64,000 bases of DNA. Origin: DATARH01 sp963746885. Lineage in GTDB: Bacteria; Pseudomonadota; Alphaproteobacteria; ATCC43930; CGMCC-115725. A program made the translations under genes and the position numbers. The DNA lies in assembly GCA_963746885.1 (NCBI GenBank), contig CAVVDM010000011.1, positions 310,001 through 374,000 on the forward strand, in the 5' to 3' direction. Below the pieces are notes generated by a model, which saw only the letters and a program-made list of their open reading frames with translations, did no database searches and had not been told where the DNA came from. Position 1 is the first letter of the stretch. The number at the start of each line of letters is the position of its first letter. Shown here in pieces: positions 1-8,365 of this stretch.

Positions 1-778
1 CCATAAACGCGTCGAGCATGCCGCGGGCAATCCCGAGCGCGACGCTGGCGATACCGACCGAGTAGAGCGTTTGCTGCGGGAAGGCGTAGAGCCGGCCATG
101 CTCGCGCCTTGCGGCCGGATCCTCGCGGGTCGAGGTGTAGGCGTCCGACACAAACAGATCGGCGACCTCGTAGGAATCGGATGCGGTGCCGCGCAGCCCG
201 ATCGGGTTCCAGGTGTCGATCAGCGTCGCCGAACTGGCCGGGAACAGCCAGCTCAGCACGGTCGGGCGGCCGGCCTCGTTGAGCCGCAACGAGCCATCAG
301 GCTCGACAACTACGCCGTGCGCGCCCATCCAGCTGGCGTGGCGGCAGCCGCTGGCAAAATCCCAGTGCCCGCTGACCCGGCAGCCGCCCGGCACAGCAAC
401 GGCGCGCGACTCGTTGGGCGGACCCCAGGCTACCGTGGCCCGCGGATCGCCCCAGATCTCGCGCGCCACCGCGCGGTCCATATAGGCCGCGATCAGCCCG
501 GTCGAGTTGGCGATCGAGACGCACCAGCCGACCGAGCCGTCCGCCCGCGCCACTTCCTCGACCGCCCGCACATAGGCGCCGGGCACCACCTCGTCGCCAT
601 CGACCGAGCGCGGCAGCAGCATGCGGAAGAGCCGCGCCTCGTGCAGCCCATCGAGCAGAGCCGCCGGCAGCCGGCGGGTCTGCTCGATCGCATCGGCGGC
701 TGCGGCGATTGTCGCCGCGAGGTCGCGGGCGCGGGCGGCGGGGTCGGTGGCGGAATGGATCGGGGCTACGTCGTTCAT
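1..778 (-). CDS. acyl-CoA dehydrogenase-like flavoenzyme, 3' end outside window
   Basis: The reading frame opens at the ATG at 776-778 and runs off the left edge without a stop, giving about 259 residues. The N-terminal helical part (residues 10-100) contains the pattern RLPAALLDGLHEARLFRMLLP and ADGSVGWCVSIANSTGL, followed by a beta-barrel part with SGHWDFASGCRHASW and the typical DTWNPIGLRGTASDSYEV strand near residue 200. This layout matches the acyl-CoA dehydrogenase superfamily branch that includes flavin-dependent hydroxylases (HsaA/IacA type), rather than classical fatty-acid dehydrogenases. The C-terminal helical domain is outside the window, so the catalytic base cannot be judged. 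The substrate is unknown. It is read in the same direction as the GST gene upstream (start 1592), 117 bp away. Confidence 0.8.
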   Translation of the reverse strand, partial: MNDVAPIHSATDPAARARDLAATIAAAADAIEQTRRLPAALLDGLHEARLFRMLLPRSVDGDEVVPGAYVRAVEEVARADGSVGWCVSIANSTGLIAAYMDRAVAREIWGDPRATVAWGPPNESRAVAVPGGCRVSGHWDFASGCRHASWMGAHGVVVEPDGSLRLNEAGRPTVLSWLFPASSATLIDTWNPIGLRGTASDSYEVADLFVSDAYTSTREDPAARREHGRLYAFPQQTLYSVGIASVALGIARGMLDAFM

Positions 779-895
779 CGCGGGGCGTTCCGGCAGTTTT
801 CAAGCATGTCATTGCGGCGGGCCGGCGCGCGCCTGTCAATGCACGAGCACGAAACCCTCTCCCGCGCCGCCGTCGCTGCGCGCGGTCAGCTTCCT

Positions 896-1592
896 TCAAT
901 CGCCGTAGGCCGGGGCACGGCGGGCCAGGCCGTCGTAGAGACCGAGCATGCGGCCGCGCCAGGCATGCACCGGGTCGTCGGCCGCCAGCAGCTCAAAATC
1001 GCTGATCGCGCGCGCCCACTGGAAGGCGCCGAAGACGACGTAGTCGGCATAGGCGGGGGCATCGCCGGCGACGAAATTCTGCCGCTCGACGGTGCGGCGC
1101 AGCGGGTCGAGGCTGGCGCGGAAGGCCGGCAACCGCGCTTCGCGGTCCTTAACGACCTCCTCCAGCGTCCTGCCGAAACGGGCCTCGCGCGAGCTGCGGA
1201 AATAGTCGCGGTCCTGCGGCGCAACATGGCGGTAGATGTCGAACACGACGAGCGGGACCAGCCCCACCTGCAGCACCGTCTCGGTCCAGTTCTGCACGAA
1301 GCGCGTCAGGCCGCGGCTGGCCGCGCAGGCGAACAGTGAGGGCCGGTCGGGGTAATGCTCATCGAGGTAGTCGGCGATCGCCGTCGAAATCGTGGACGAC
1401 CCGGCCGCCATCGACGACGACCGGCACGCGGCCGGCATTGGGCTGCGGCAGCTTGTCCTTCTCGGTGAAGTGCCACGGTACGGTGTCGACCGCGAGCCCC
1501 TTGTGCGCCAGCGCCATCCTGATGCGCCAGCAGAACGGGCTGAAGCGCCGCTCGGCCTCGGCCCCGGCCAGGTCATACATCGTGATCGTCAT
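896..1592 (-). CDS. glutathione S-transferase (one frameshift)
   Basis: The first frame, from the ATG at 1592, gives a thioredoxin-fold GST N-terminus: YDLAGAEAERRFSPFCWRIR, then the cis-Pro motif GRVPVVVDGGRVVHD. The second frame continues with STAIADYLDEHYPDRPSLF and an all-helical C-terminal domain ending in LARRAPAYGD. The two halves join perfectly if one base is removed from the AAA run at 1387-1389 (V-V-H-D then S-T-A-I-A-D-Y). The full protein would be about 231 residues, normal for a cytosolic GST. The active-site residue is Ser/Cys in SPFCW. The break is either a sequencing indel or a recent frameshift. The exact substrate cannot be inferred. Confidence 0.82.
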
Positions 1593-1623
1593 CGTGCGGC
1601 CCTCCGATCTGTCGCCGGCCGCA

Positions 1624-2866
1624 CTATACGATCGCGACGGCGCTGGCGGCGAGGGCGCCGAGGATCACGACCAGCCAGGGCGGCACCCTCCACAGCGCAA
1701 GCAGCAGGAACGCCACGACGCCGAGCGCGAAATCGGCCGGGCCGAAGATCGCGCTGGTCCATACCGGCCGGTAGAGCGCCGCGAGCAGCAATCCGACCAC
1801 CGCCGCGTTGACGCCGCGCAATGCCGATTGCACCGCCGGGCGGCGCCGCAGCAGGTCCCAGAACGGCAGCGCGCCGACCAGCAGCAGGAAGGACGGCAGG
1901 AAGATCGCCACGAGGCAGATAAGGCCGCCGACCCAGCCGTTCGGCGCCGGCTGCCATGACCGTGCCGAGATAGGCCGAAAACGTGAAAAGCGGCCCCGGC
2001 ACCGCCTGCGCTGCGCCATAGCCGGCAAGAAACGCGTCGTTCGTCACCCAGCCCGGCGGCACCACTGCGGCCTGTAACAATGGCAGCACGACATGGCCGC
2101 CGCCGAACACCAGCGCCCCCGAGCGGTAGAACGAATCGACCAGCCGGATCGTCTGCAATGGCACGGCTGCGGCGAGCAGCGGCAGCCCGATCAGCAGGCC
2201 AAAGAACAGCATCGCCGCGGCGATCGACCAGCGCCGCGGCAGATGGATTGCGAGCGGCGCGCCGGACCCCGGGGCCGCGCGGTTGGGCAGCAGCATCCAG
2301 CCGATCAGCCCGCCGGCCGCGATCGCCCCGACCTGCCCTGCCGCCGAGGGCACCGCAAGCGCCAGAATCGCGGCGCCGACCGCGACCGAGGCACGCTCCC
2401 TGTCGGGACATAGATTGCGCGCCATGCCCCACACTGCCTGGGCGACGACCGCGACGGCGACGATCATCAACCCGTGCAGCCAGGCGGCGCCGGATAGGTT
2501 GCCAAAGCGCGTGACGCCATAACCGAACGCGATCATCGCCAGGGCCGACGGCATCGTGAAGCCGAGCCAGGCGGCCAGCGCGCCCGGCAGGCCGGCGCGC
2601 AGGATGCCGAGCGAGATGCTGACCTGACTGCTCGCCGGACCGGGCAGGAACTGGCACAGCGCAACGATATCGGCGAAGGCGTGCTCGTCGAGCCATTTGC
2701 GGCGCTCGACCAGCTCGGCGCGGTAATAGCCGAGATGGGCGACCGGCCCGCCGAAACTCGTCAGCCCGAGGCGCAGGAAGACGCGCAGGACTTCAAAGGC
2801 TGACCCGCGCGCCGCACTGGCAGAAACCTCGGCGGCCGCGGCAGTTGGGATCATCCGATCAGTCAT
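1624..2866 (-). CDS. chrA: chromate transporter ChrA (one frameshift)
   Basis: This is a long-form CHR-family inner-membrane transporter, about 414 residues if the frame is restored. The first CHR domain shows LGLTSFGGPVAHLGYYRAEL near residue 35 and ALCQFLPGPASSQVSISLG near residue 75. The second shows YRSGALVFGGGHVVLPLLQA and GYGAAQAVPGPLFTFSAYLG. After GTVMAAGAE the protein resumes in another frame (WVGGLICLVAIFLPSFLLLVG), so a single-base break lies near 1940-1965. The family exports chromate or exchanges it with sulfate; substrate here is by homology only. The ATG at 2866 overlaps the end of the upstream hydrolase, and an alternative ATG at 2854 would follow its stop. Probable operon with the two upstream phosphatase-superfamily genes. 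Confidence 0.85.
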
Positions 2867-4139
2867 CGACCAGCGGCAGGGCGCGGCCGTCCATGTCGTC
2901 GTGGTCAAGGCGCAGGTGGCGCAGCGCGGTCGGCGCGAGGTCGACGAGCGAGGTCGGCTGGTGCCGCAGCCCGGCAGCAAAGCCGCCGCCCGCGACCATC
3001 AGGAACGGCCGCTGCTCGTTGGGGCCGAGCCCGCCATGCTGGCCGAAACCGATCTTGCTTTCGTTGTCGGCGGGGTCCTGCACGATCGGGCAGTAGCCAC
3101 GCACACCGTGCGGGTTGTCGCGCTCCTCGTTGGCCAATGTCACCGCGACCCGCATCGCGGTATCGCTCGGCAATCCGACCGCGGCAAGCTGCGCGCCGGC
3201 AAACACCTGGCCGGCCCAGTTCTCGGCCGCGAGGAAGCGCGCGACCTGCGGCACCCGATCGCTGTCGGGCTCGGCAAAATAGAGCGTCGCAGCGGTGCCG
3301 TTCGGTGCGACCACGACATCGCGCGACCCCGGCCCTTCTTTCAACCCTGCCCCGATCAGCAGCGCGTCGAGGTCGATCGCGTGGGCAACGGTCTCCATGC
3401 CGTGGTCGGAGCCGGTGATGAACAGGATGTCGTCGCCCGTGGGATCGAGCCGGCGCACCGTCTCGAACACCTGGCGGACGCAGGCATCGGCCCCGGCGAT
3501 CGCCGCACGGTGCTGCGGCGAGCCGAGCGGCGCATGGTGGCCGGTGTAGTCGGGCTCGGACAGCCACAGGATCGCCAGCGAGGGGGCGCGCTCTTCGAGG
3601 ATCTCGGCGCAGAACCGCTCGGTCATCGCGCGGTCGCCGCCCAGCCCCTTCTTCAGGGCGGCGCTGGCCGGGTCGTCAATGGGGCGGCGCCCCGGTCCGT
3701 AGCTGCCGGCCGCGTGGTAGACATAGCCGTGCCCGTCGGGATCCTGGAAATAGGCCGCGCCCGGCGAGACGTTGGCGCACGAGATCGACACCTCGCCGTG
3801 CCACCGCAGCCGCTCGGCCAATGTCGGGACGTGCAACGTGCGGCCGGTCGCGCGGCGCAGCCGGTCCGGAAAATCGGGGTGGCCGGCCGAACGGCAGACG
3901 AGCCCCTCCCCTTCGTCGAGCGCCATCGTGTTGCCGAGCAGGCCATGCCGCGCCGGGCGGCAGCCGGTCGCGATCGACGCGGCGCTGGCCCGCGTGGTCG
4001 ACGGGAAGACGCTGCGATGGGCGGCAAACCATGCCGCGCGCTCGGACAATTCGACAAGGAACGGCGTGTCCGCCGGGGTTATCAGATCCGCGCGCAGGCT
4101 GTCGCAGATCACGATGACGACGCTAGATGCTCCCGGCAT
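2859..4139 (-). CDS. alkaline phosphatase superfamily hydrolase (type I phosphodiesterase-like)
   Basis: The 426-residue protein has the metal-site layout of the nucleotide pyrophosphatase/phosphodiesterase branch of the alkaline phosphatase superfamily. It begins VVIVICDSLRADLITP (first metal Asp), followed by FPSTTRASAASIATG with the likely Thr nucleophile near residue 48. Further metal residues lie in WLSEPDYTGHHAPLG, ITGSDHGMET and GQHGGLGPNEQRPFL (last His). No signal peptide is evident, so it is probably cytoplasmic. It overlaps the upstream phosphonoacetate hydrolase by 31 bp and the downstream chrA by 8 bp, so the three are probably co-translated. Its substrate is unknown; the pairing with a phosphonoacetate hydrolase suggests an organophosphorus compound. 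Confidence 0.85.
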   Translation of the reverse strand: MPGASSVVIVICDSLRADLITPADTPFLVELSERAAWFAAHRSVFPSTTRASAASIATGCRPARHGLLGNTMALDEGEGLVCRSAGHPDFPDRLRRATGRTLHVPTLAERLRWHGEVSISCANVSPGAAYFQDPDGHGYVYHAAGSYGPGRRPIDDPASAALKKGLGGDRAMTERFCAEILEERAPSLAILWLSEPDYTGHHAPLGSPQHRAAIAGADACVRQVFETVRRLDPTGDDILFITGSDHGMETVAHAIDLDALLIGAGLKEGPGSRDVVVAPNGTAATLYFAEPDSDRVPQVARFLAAENWAGQVFAGAQLAAVGLPSDTAMRVAVTLANEERDNPHGVRGYCPIVQDPADNESKIGFGQHGGLGPNEQRPFLMVAGGGFAAGLRHQPTSLVDLAPTALRHLRLDHDDMDGRALPLVDD

Positions 4140-5387
4140 GGCTCGACCCCGTTCAGCGCAAACTCGAATATATCGAAATTGCGCAGCCGGCGGGACTCCG
4201 ACAAGGCGCGGTAATCGGCGTTGAGCGGGCGCGACAGCAGAAACGGCACGGTCTGCTCGCTCGCGCCGCCATGCGAGCGCAGCCGATGCCCGGCGAGCGC
4301 CGACAGATCGTGCTCTGCCGCGCTGGCGCCGATCACCGTGTTGCGGTCGCCGGTCACCACGAGATCGGCCTCGCGGTCATAGGGCAGCTCATAGCGCGCG
4401 GCAGCCTCCTCGCGGGTCAGCACCGCGTCGACGCCGGGTAATGCCCGCACGGCATCCGCCAGCGCGGCGACCGGCGCATCATTCCGGCAGTAGACGCGCA
4501 CGAACGAGCCGAGCGCGCCGTGATGGCGCACGAACGGGTCGGTGATCGGGCAGATCACGCGCACCGCGCCGGCGCCGAACCGCGCATTCAGAATGTCTTC
4601 GAGCAACAGCACATGCGGGCTTCCGTCCGGCAATGCCTTGTCGTTCATGCCGTGATCGGCCGTGACGCCGACGACGCACCCCAAGCGCCTCGAGGCGCGC
4701 GAGGCGATCGTCGAGGGCGCGGTGAAACGCGAGCGCCTCGGGCTCGTCGGGCGCGTGGCCGTGCTGCACGTAATCGGACAACGACAGGTAGAGGAGCTGG
4801 GCGCGGCGAGTCTCGACGAGGCGGATACCGGCGTCGAGCACGAACAGCGACAAATCGGCCGAATACATATCGGGCGTGGCGCGCCCGACCAATGCCTCGA
4901 CTGCGTCGATGCCATGCTTCGCGCGGGTGCAGCGATCCGCCTGCTCGGACGAGAAGCAGATTGCCCCGGCGCCGAAGTCAAGGCCGCGCCCCAACATGCC
5001 GCGCAACTTGTCCTTGGCGGCAATCGCCGCCGTCGCGACCCCGGCTTGTGACATCAGCGCGAGGATCGTGTCGCCGCGCACCATCGCCGGGTCGGTCATC
5101 ATCAACTCGGCGCCGCTCGCGCGGTCGAGCGCGAAATTGCCGGCGATGCCGTGCACCGCGGGCGGCGCACCGGTGACGATCGACAGGTTGTTCGGATTGG
5201 TAAAGGTCGGCATGACCGCGTCGGCCAGCGCATAAAAGCCGGCCGCCCGCCAGCGCGCGACGGTCGGCAGCACGCCGGCCCGGAGGCCCGCCTCGACGTA
5301 AGCCGGGTCGCAGCCGTCGGCGCAGATCACCACGGTCGGCCGCGCCGGGCGACGGTAGCTGCGGCCGTGAAGTGCGATCGTGGTCAT
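4109..5387 (-). CDS. phnA: phosphonoacetate hydrolase (one frameshift)
   Basis: The family cleaves the C-P bond of phosphonoacetate to acetate and phosphate. The N-terminal frame starts at ATG 5387 with TVVICADGCDPAYVEAGLRA, MPTFTNPNNLSIVTGAPP and YLSLSDYVQHGHAPDEPEA. The other frame carries VVGVTADHGMNDKA, ICPITDPFVRHHGALGSF and the closing segment GHRLRSHGGASEQTVPFLLS. Removing one base from the CCCC run at 4679-4682 joins them as LEALG-C-VVGVTADHG, about 425 residues in total, close to the usual length. The zinc-binding residues (Asp of CADG, Asp/His of ADHG and YVQHGH, His of RSHGG) are all present. No phosphonopyruvate or aminoethylphosphonate genes are nearby, so the physiological substrate remains open. 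Confidence 0.85.
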
Positions 5388-5489
5388 CGGATATCAGCCG
5401 TCTCTGCGAATACGAATGATGCCAGCGGGGCGCCGTCAAGCCAACAGCAAGGGCTGCTGCCGGTCGCGATCAAAAAAACTCGCGGATCT

Positions 5490-5503
5490 GTGAACCGGCT
5501 CAC
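5490..5503. promoter_or_regulatory. 14-bp dyad, possible operator
   Basis: GTGAACCGGCTCAC is a near-perfect palindrome (12 of 14 positions self-complementary) in the gap between the phosphonoacetate hydrolase start (5387) and a small rightward ORF (5582). It is placed where a regulator could control either gene. No -35/-10 pair is convincing and no regulator gene is adjacent. Confidence 0.2.
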
Positions 5504-5581
5504 ACCGCGCTCGCTCATTTCGGGTCGACACTCGCCCTATCAAGCGATGGGCGGCGGTTCGCCCGTTCAGCGGAGGGAGAA

Positions 5582-5782
5582 ATGGCCTTCTCCGATTGGC
5601 TACTAAAGATGTCGTTGCAGCGGGCGCAGGAAACCGATCGCGCGCGACCGATATCGACGGCTGATTGCGACAGCCTGATCGTGCTTTGGCGCGAGGCAAT
5701 GGCCAGCGAGCGCACGGTCAACCGGCCGCGCGACTGCGAACTGATCCCGGCACGGGTTCCCGGCGAGTGCCGCCGCGGCTGA
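5582..5782 (+). CDS. small hypothetical protein, 66 residues
   Basis: The ATG at 5582 is preceded by a strong ribosome binding site (GGAGGGAG, 3-4 nt before the start). The product begins MAFSDWLLKMSLQRAQETDR and is mostly helical and charged, with no signal peptide or membrane segment. I do not recognise a family. It lies between the leftward phosphonoacetate hydrolase and the convergent polysaccharide deacetylase, ending 6 bp before the latter's stop. The ribosome binding site and compact position support a real gene, but no homology can be asserted. Confidence 0.45.
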   Translation: MAFSDWLLKMSLQRAQETDRARPISTADCDSLIVLWREAMASERTVNRPRDCELIPARVPGECRRG

Positions 5783-5787
5783 GCGGA

Positions 5788-6669
5788 TCAAAGCGTTGCG
5801 TCTGATGCGAGCCAGGCGCGCACGATCTCCTCGCCGGTGGCAAACCACACGCCGTCATGCGCGGCGATGTAGGACAGCGCCTCGTCAAGCCCGGCGATGC
5901 GGTGCGGCACACCGATCAGGTAAGGGTGCAGGCAGATCGCCATGACCCGACCGGACTGCGCGCCCTCGGCATAGAGCGTGTCGAACTGGCGCTTGATCGC
6001 CGCGACGAACTGATCGATATGGCCGTTGCGGGTCTAGAAAAACGGCGAATCGTTGATCTCATAGGAATAGGGGATCGAAACGAGGCGCTTGCCGCCAACA
6101 TCCATCAGATAGGGCTGGTCGTCGTTGACCCAGTCGGCGACATAGAGGCAGCCCTCGTCGATCAGGTAGTCGAGCGTGTGCCATGTCTCGGCAAGGCCCG
6201 AGCCGAGCCAGCCGACCGGCTTCTTCCCCGCCAGCGCGGCGATCTTGGCCAATGCCCGGGCAATCGACCGGCGTTCCTCGTCGGGCTCCATCTGGTTGAG
6301 CCAGCGCGAGTTGGTCTCGTTGTGGCCGAGGATCTCCCAGCCGAGTTCGACCGCGGCCTTTACGATCTGCGGGTGGTGGTCGCAGATGTCGCTGTTGAGG
6401 GTCGGGCTGGCGCGGACCTTGTGCTTCTCCAGCACCTCCATGATGCGCCAGATTCCGACCCGGTTGCCGTAGTCGCGCTGCGCCCAGGCGCGCACCGAGG
6501 GCACGGTCGAGCGACTGTCATAGGGGCTGCCAGCTATGCCCCGCGTCAGCGGGAAGAACTCGATATTGGGGATGATCCACACCGCGAGCCGCGCCCCGCT
6601 GGGCCACGCGAGCTTCGGCCGGTCGGTAATCGGCACGTAGGCGAACGGCCCGTAATCGCGCGGTTCCAT
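5788..6669 (-). CDS. polysaccharide deacetylase family protein, interrupted by an amber codon
   Basis: From ATG 6669 (MEPRDYGPFAYVPITDRPKL) the frame shows WIIPNIEFFPL, NSDICDHHPQIV, GHNETNSRWLNQM, GWLGSGLAETWHTLDYLI and SIPYSYEINDSPFF, typical of the NodB/PuuE-like branch. An in-frame TAG at 6034-6036 interrupts it, but the same frame continues for 81 codons with clearly conserved sequence (VMAICLHPYLIGVPHRIAGL, DGVWFATGEEIVRAW) and ends at TGA 5788-5790. A single substitution, not an indel, therefore breaks the gene. Whole length would be about 293 residues, normal for the family. TAG is used as an ordinary stop elsewhere in the window, so recoding is unlikely. An upstream ATG at 6681 is an alternative start. 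Enzymes of this group act on N-acyl or ring C-N bonds; the substrate is unknown. Confidence 0.8.
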
Positions 6670-6730
6670 TGCGGCCTCCATCGCGGCAGGATCGGAGCCG
6701 GGACTATAGACCCGATCGCGGGAGGGCGGC

Positions 6731-7183
6731 GTGGAGATTGGCAACCAAGCAACCCTCGAATGGCTTAGCTTCGGCGATTTTCCGGCAGCGCTGCTCTACG
6801 AGGCGCTGCGCTTCCGCCAAGCGATTTTCGTCGTCGAGCAGACCTCGCCCTACCCCGACCTCGACGGGCTCGACCAGCGCGCCCACCACCTGCTGCTGCA
6901 CCGGGATGGCACGCTCGCCGGATCTCTGCGGCTGATCCCCTACCCCGACGAGCGGCGGGTCGCGATCGGTCGGCTCGCGGTCGCCGCCCCATCGCGCCGC
7001 CGCGGATGTGCCCGCGTGCTGATGGCGGAAGCTCTCGCCCGCTGCCGCCGCGACCATCCGGATTGGACGATCACCCTCAGCGCCCAGACCTATCTGACTC
7101 CGTTTTACGAGACCCTTGGCTTTCACCCAACTGCGCCGCCCTATGACGATTACGGCGTTCCCCATGTTGATATGGCTTTATAA
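6731..7183 (+). CDS. ElaA-like GNAT acetyltransferase
   Basis: This 150-residue single-domain GNAT protein opens with ALLYEALRFRQAIFVVEQTS and YPDLDGLDQRAHHLLLHR. It then has the acetyl-CoA-binding strand-loop VAIGRLAVAAPSRRRGCARV (R/Q-x-x-G-x-A type) and ends with AQTYLTPFYETLGFHP. This arrangement is the ElaA family signature. The acceptor is unknown. It is transcribed divergently from the polysaccharide deacetylase; the start codons lie 62 bp apart, so the two share a short promoter region. Confidence 0.85.
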   Translation: MEIGNQATLEWLSFGDFPAALLYEALRFRQAIFVVEQTSPYPDLDGLDQRAHHLLLHRDGTLAGSLRLIPYPDERRVAIGRLAVAAPSRRRGCARVLMAEALARCRRDHPDWTITLSAQTYLTPFYETLGFHPTAPPYDDYGVPHVDMAL

Positions 7184-7234
7184 TCGATCGCGGAGCGGCC
7201 CCGCAGGCCGCAGCCCAAACCGGAGAGACGCTGC

Positions 7235-8344
7235 ATGGAAACGCGCGCTGCCGTCGCCCACAAGGCGGGACAACCGTTGACGATCGAAACGGTAACGCTC
7301 GACGGGCCGCGGGCGGGCGAAGTGCTGGTCGAGGTGAAAGCGACCGGGATCTGCCATACCGACGCCTACACCCTGTCGGGCGCCGACCCGGAGGGGCTGT
7401 TCCCGGCGATCCTCGGCCACGAGGGGGCTGGGATTGTCGTCGATGTCGGACCCGGCGTGACCACCCTGAAGAAGGGCGACCACGTCATTCCGCTCTACAC
7501 GCCGGAATGCCGGCAATGCCCGTCATGCCTGTCGCGCAAGACCAATTTGTGCACCGCGATCCGCGCGACGCAGGGCCAGGGCGTGATGCCCGACGGCACC
7601 AGCCGCTTCTCGCTCGGCGGCGAGAAGCTGTTCCATTACATGGGCACCTCGACCTTCGCCAATTTCACGGTGCTGCCGGAGATCGCGGTGGCGAAGATCC
7701 GCGAGGACGCGCCGTTCGATAAGGTGTGCTACATCGGCTGCGGCGTCACCACCGGGATCGGCGCCGTCATCAACACCGCCAAGGTCGAGCCCGGCGCTCG
7801 GGTCGTCGTGTTCGGGCTGGGCGGCATCGGGCTCAATGTCGTGCAGGGTGCCCGCATGGTCGGCGCCGACATGATCGTCGGGGTCGACACCAACCCGCGC
7901 CGCCGCGCGCTCGCCGAAAAATTCGGCATGACCCATTTCGTCAACCCATCCGAGGTGCAGGGCGACCTTGTGCCCTACCTCGTCGACCTGACCAAGGGCG
8001 GCGCCGATTACAGCTTCGAGTGCATCGGCAACGTGCAGACGATGCGGCAGGCATTGGAATGCTGCCATCGCGGCTGGGGGGTCAGCGTCATCATCGGCGT
8101 CGCCGCGTCAGGCCAGGAGATCAGCACAAGGCCGTTTCAACTCGTCACCGGCCGGGTGTGGAAGGGCACCGCGTTCGGCGGCGCGAGGGGCCGCACCGAC
8201 GTGCCAAAGATCGTCGACTGGTACATGGAGAAGAAGATCAACATCGACGATTTGATCACCCATACGATGCCGCTCGCCGACATCAACCACGGCTTCGACC
8301 TGATGCACGCCGGCGAATCGATCCGCAGCGTCGTCGTCTATTGA
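7235..8344 (+). CDS. frmA: S-(hydroxymethyl)glutathione dehydrogenase (class III alcohol dehydrogenase)
   Basis: This 369-residue zinc-dependent medium-chain dehydrogenase oxidises S-hydroxymethylglutathione (from formaldehyde plus GSH) with NAD. Catalytic zinc residues lie in TGICHTDAYTLSG and LGHEGAG. The structural zinc site is the four-Cys segment CRQCPSCLSRKTNLC near residues 90-105. The Rossmann motif is VVFGLGGIGLNVVQGARM near residue 190. Length is standard for FrmA/AdhC. The start is supported by CGGAGAGA about 7 nt upstream. The formate that results (through S-formylglutathione hydrolase, not in this window) could feed the formate dehydrogenase at 50.5-55 kb. Confidence 0.95.
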   Translation: METRAAVAHKAGQPLTIETVTLDGPRAGEVLVEVKATGICHTDAYTLSGADPEGLFPAILGHEGAGIVVDVGPGVTTLKKGDHVIPLYTPECRQCPSCLSRKTNLCTAIRATQGQGVMPDGTSRFSLGGEKLFHYMGTSTFANFTVLPEIAVAKIREDAPFDKVCYIGCGVTTGIGAVINTAKVEPGARVVVFGLGGIGLNVVQGARMVGADMIVGVDTNPRRRALAEKFGMTHFVNPSEVQGDLVPYLVDLTKGGADYSFECIGNVQTMRQALECCHRGWGVSVIIGVAASGQEISTRPFQLVTGRVWKGTAFGGARGRTDVPKIVDWYMEKKINIDDLITHTMPLADINHGFDLMHAGESIRSVVVY

Positions 8345-8365
8345 AGCAGGTCTGTCGCGACGCCG

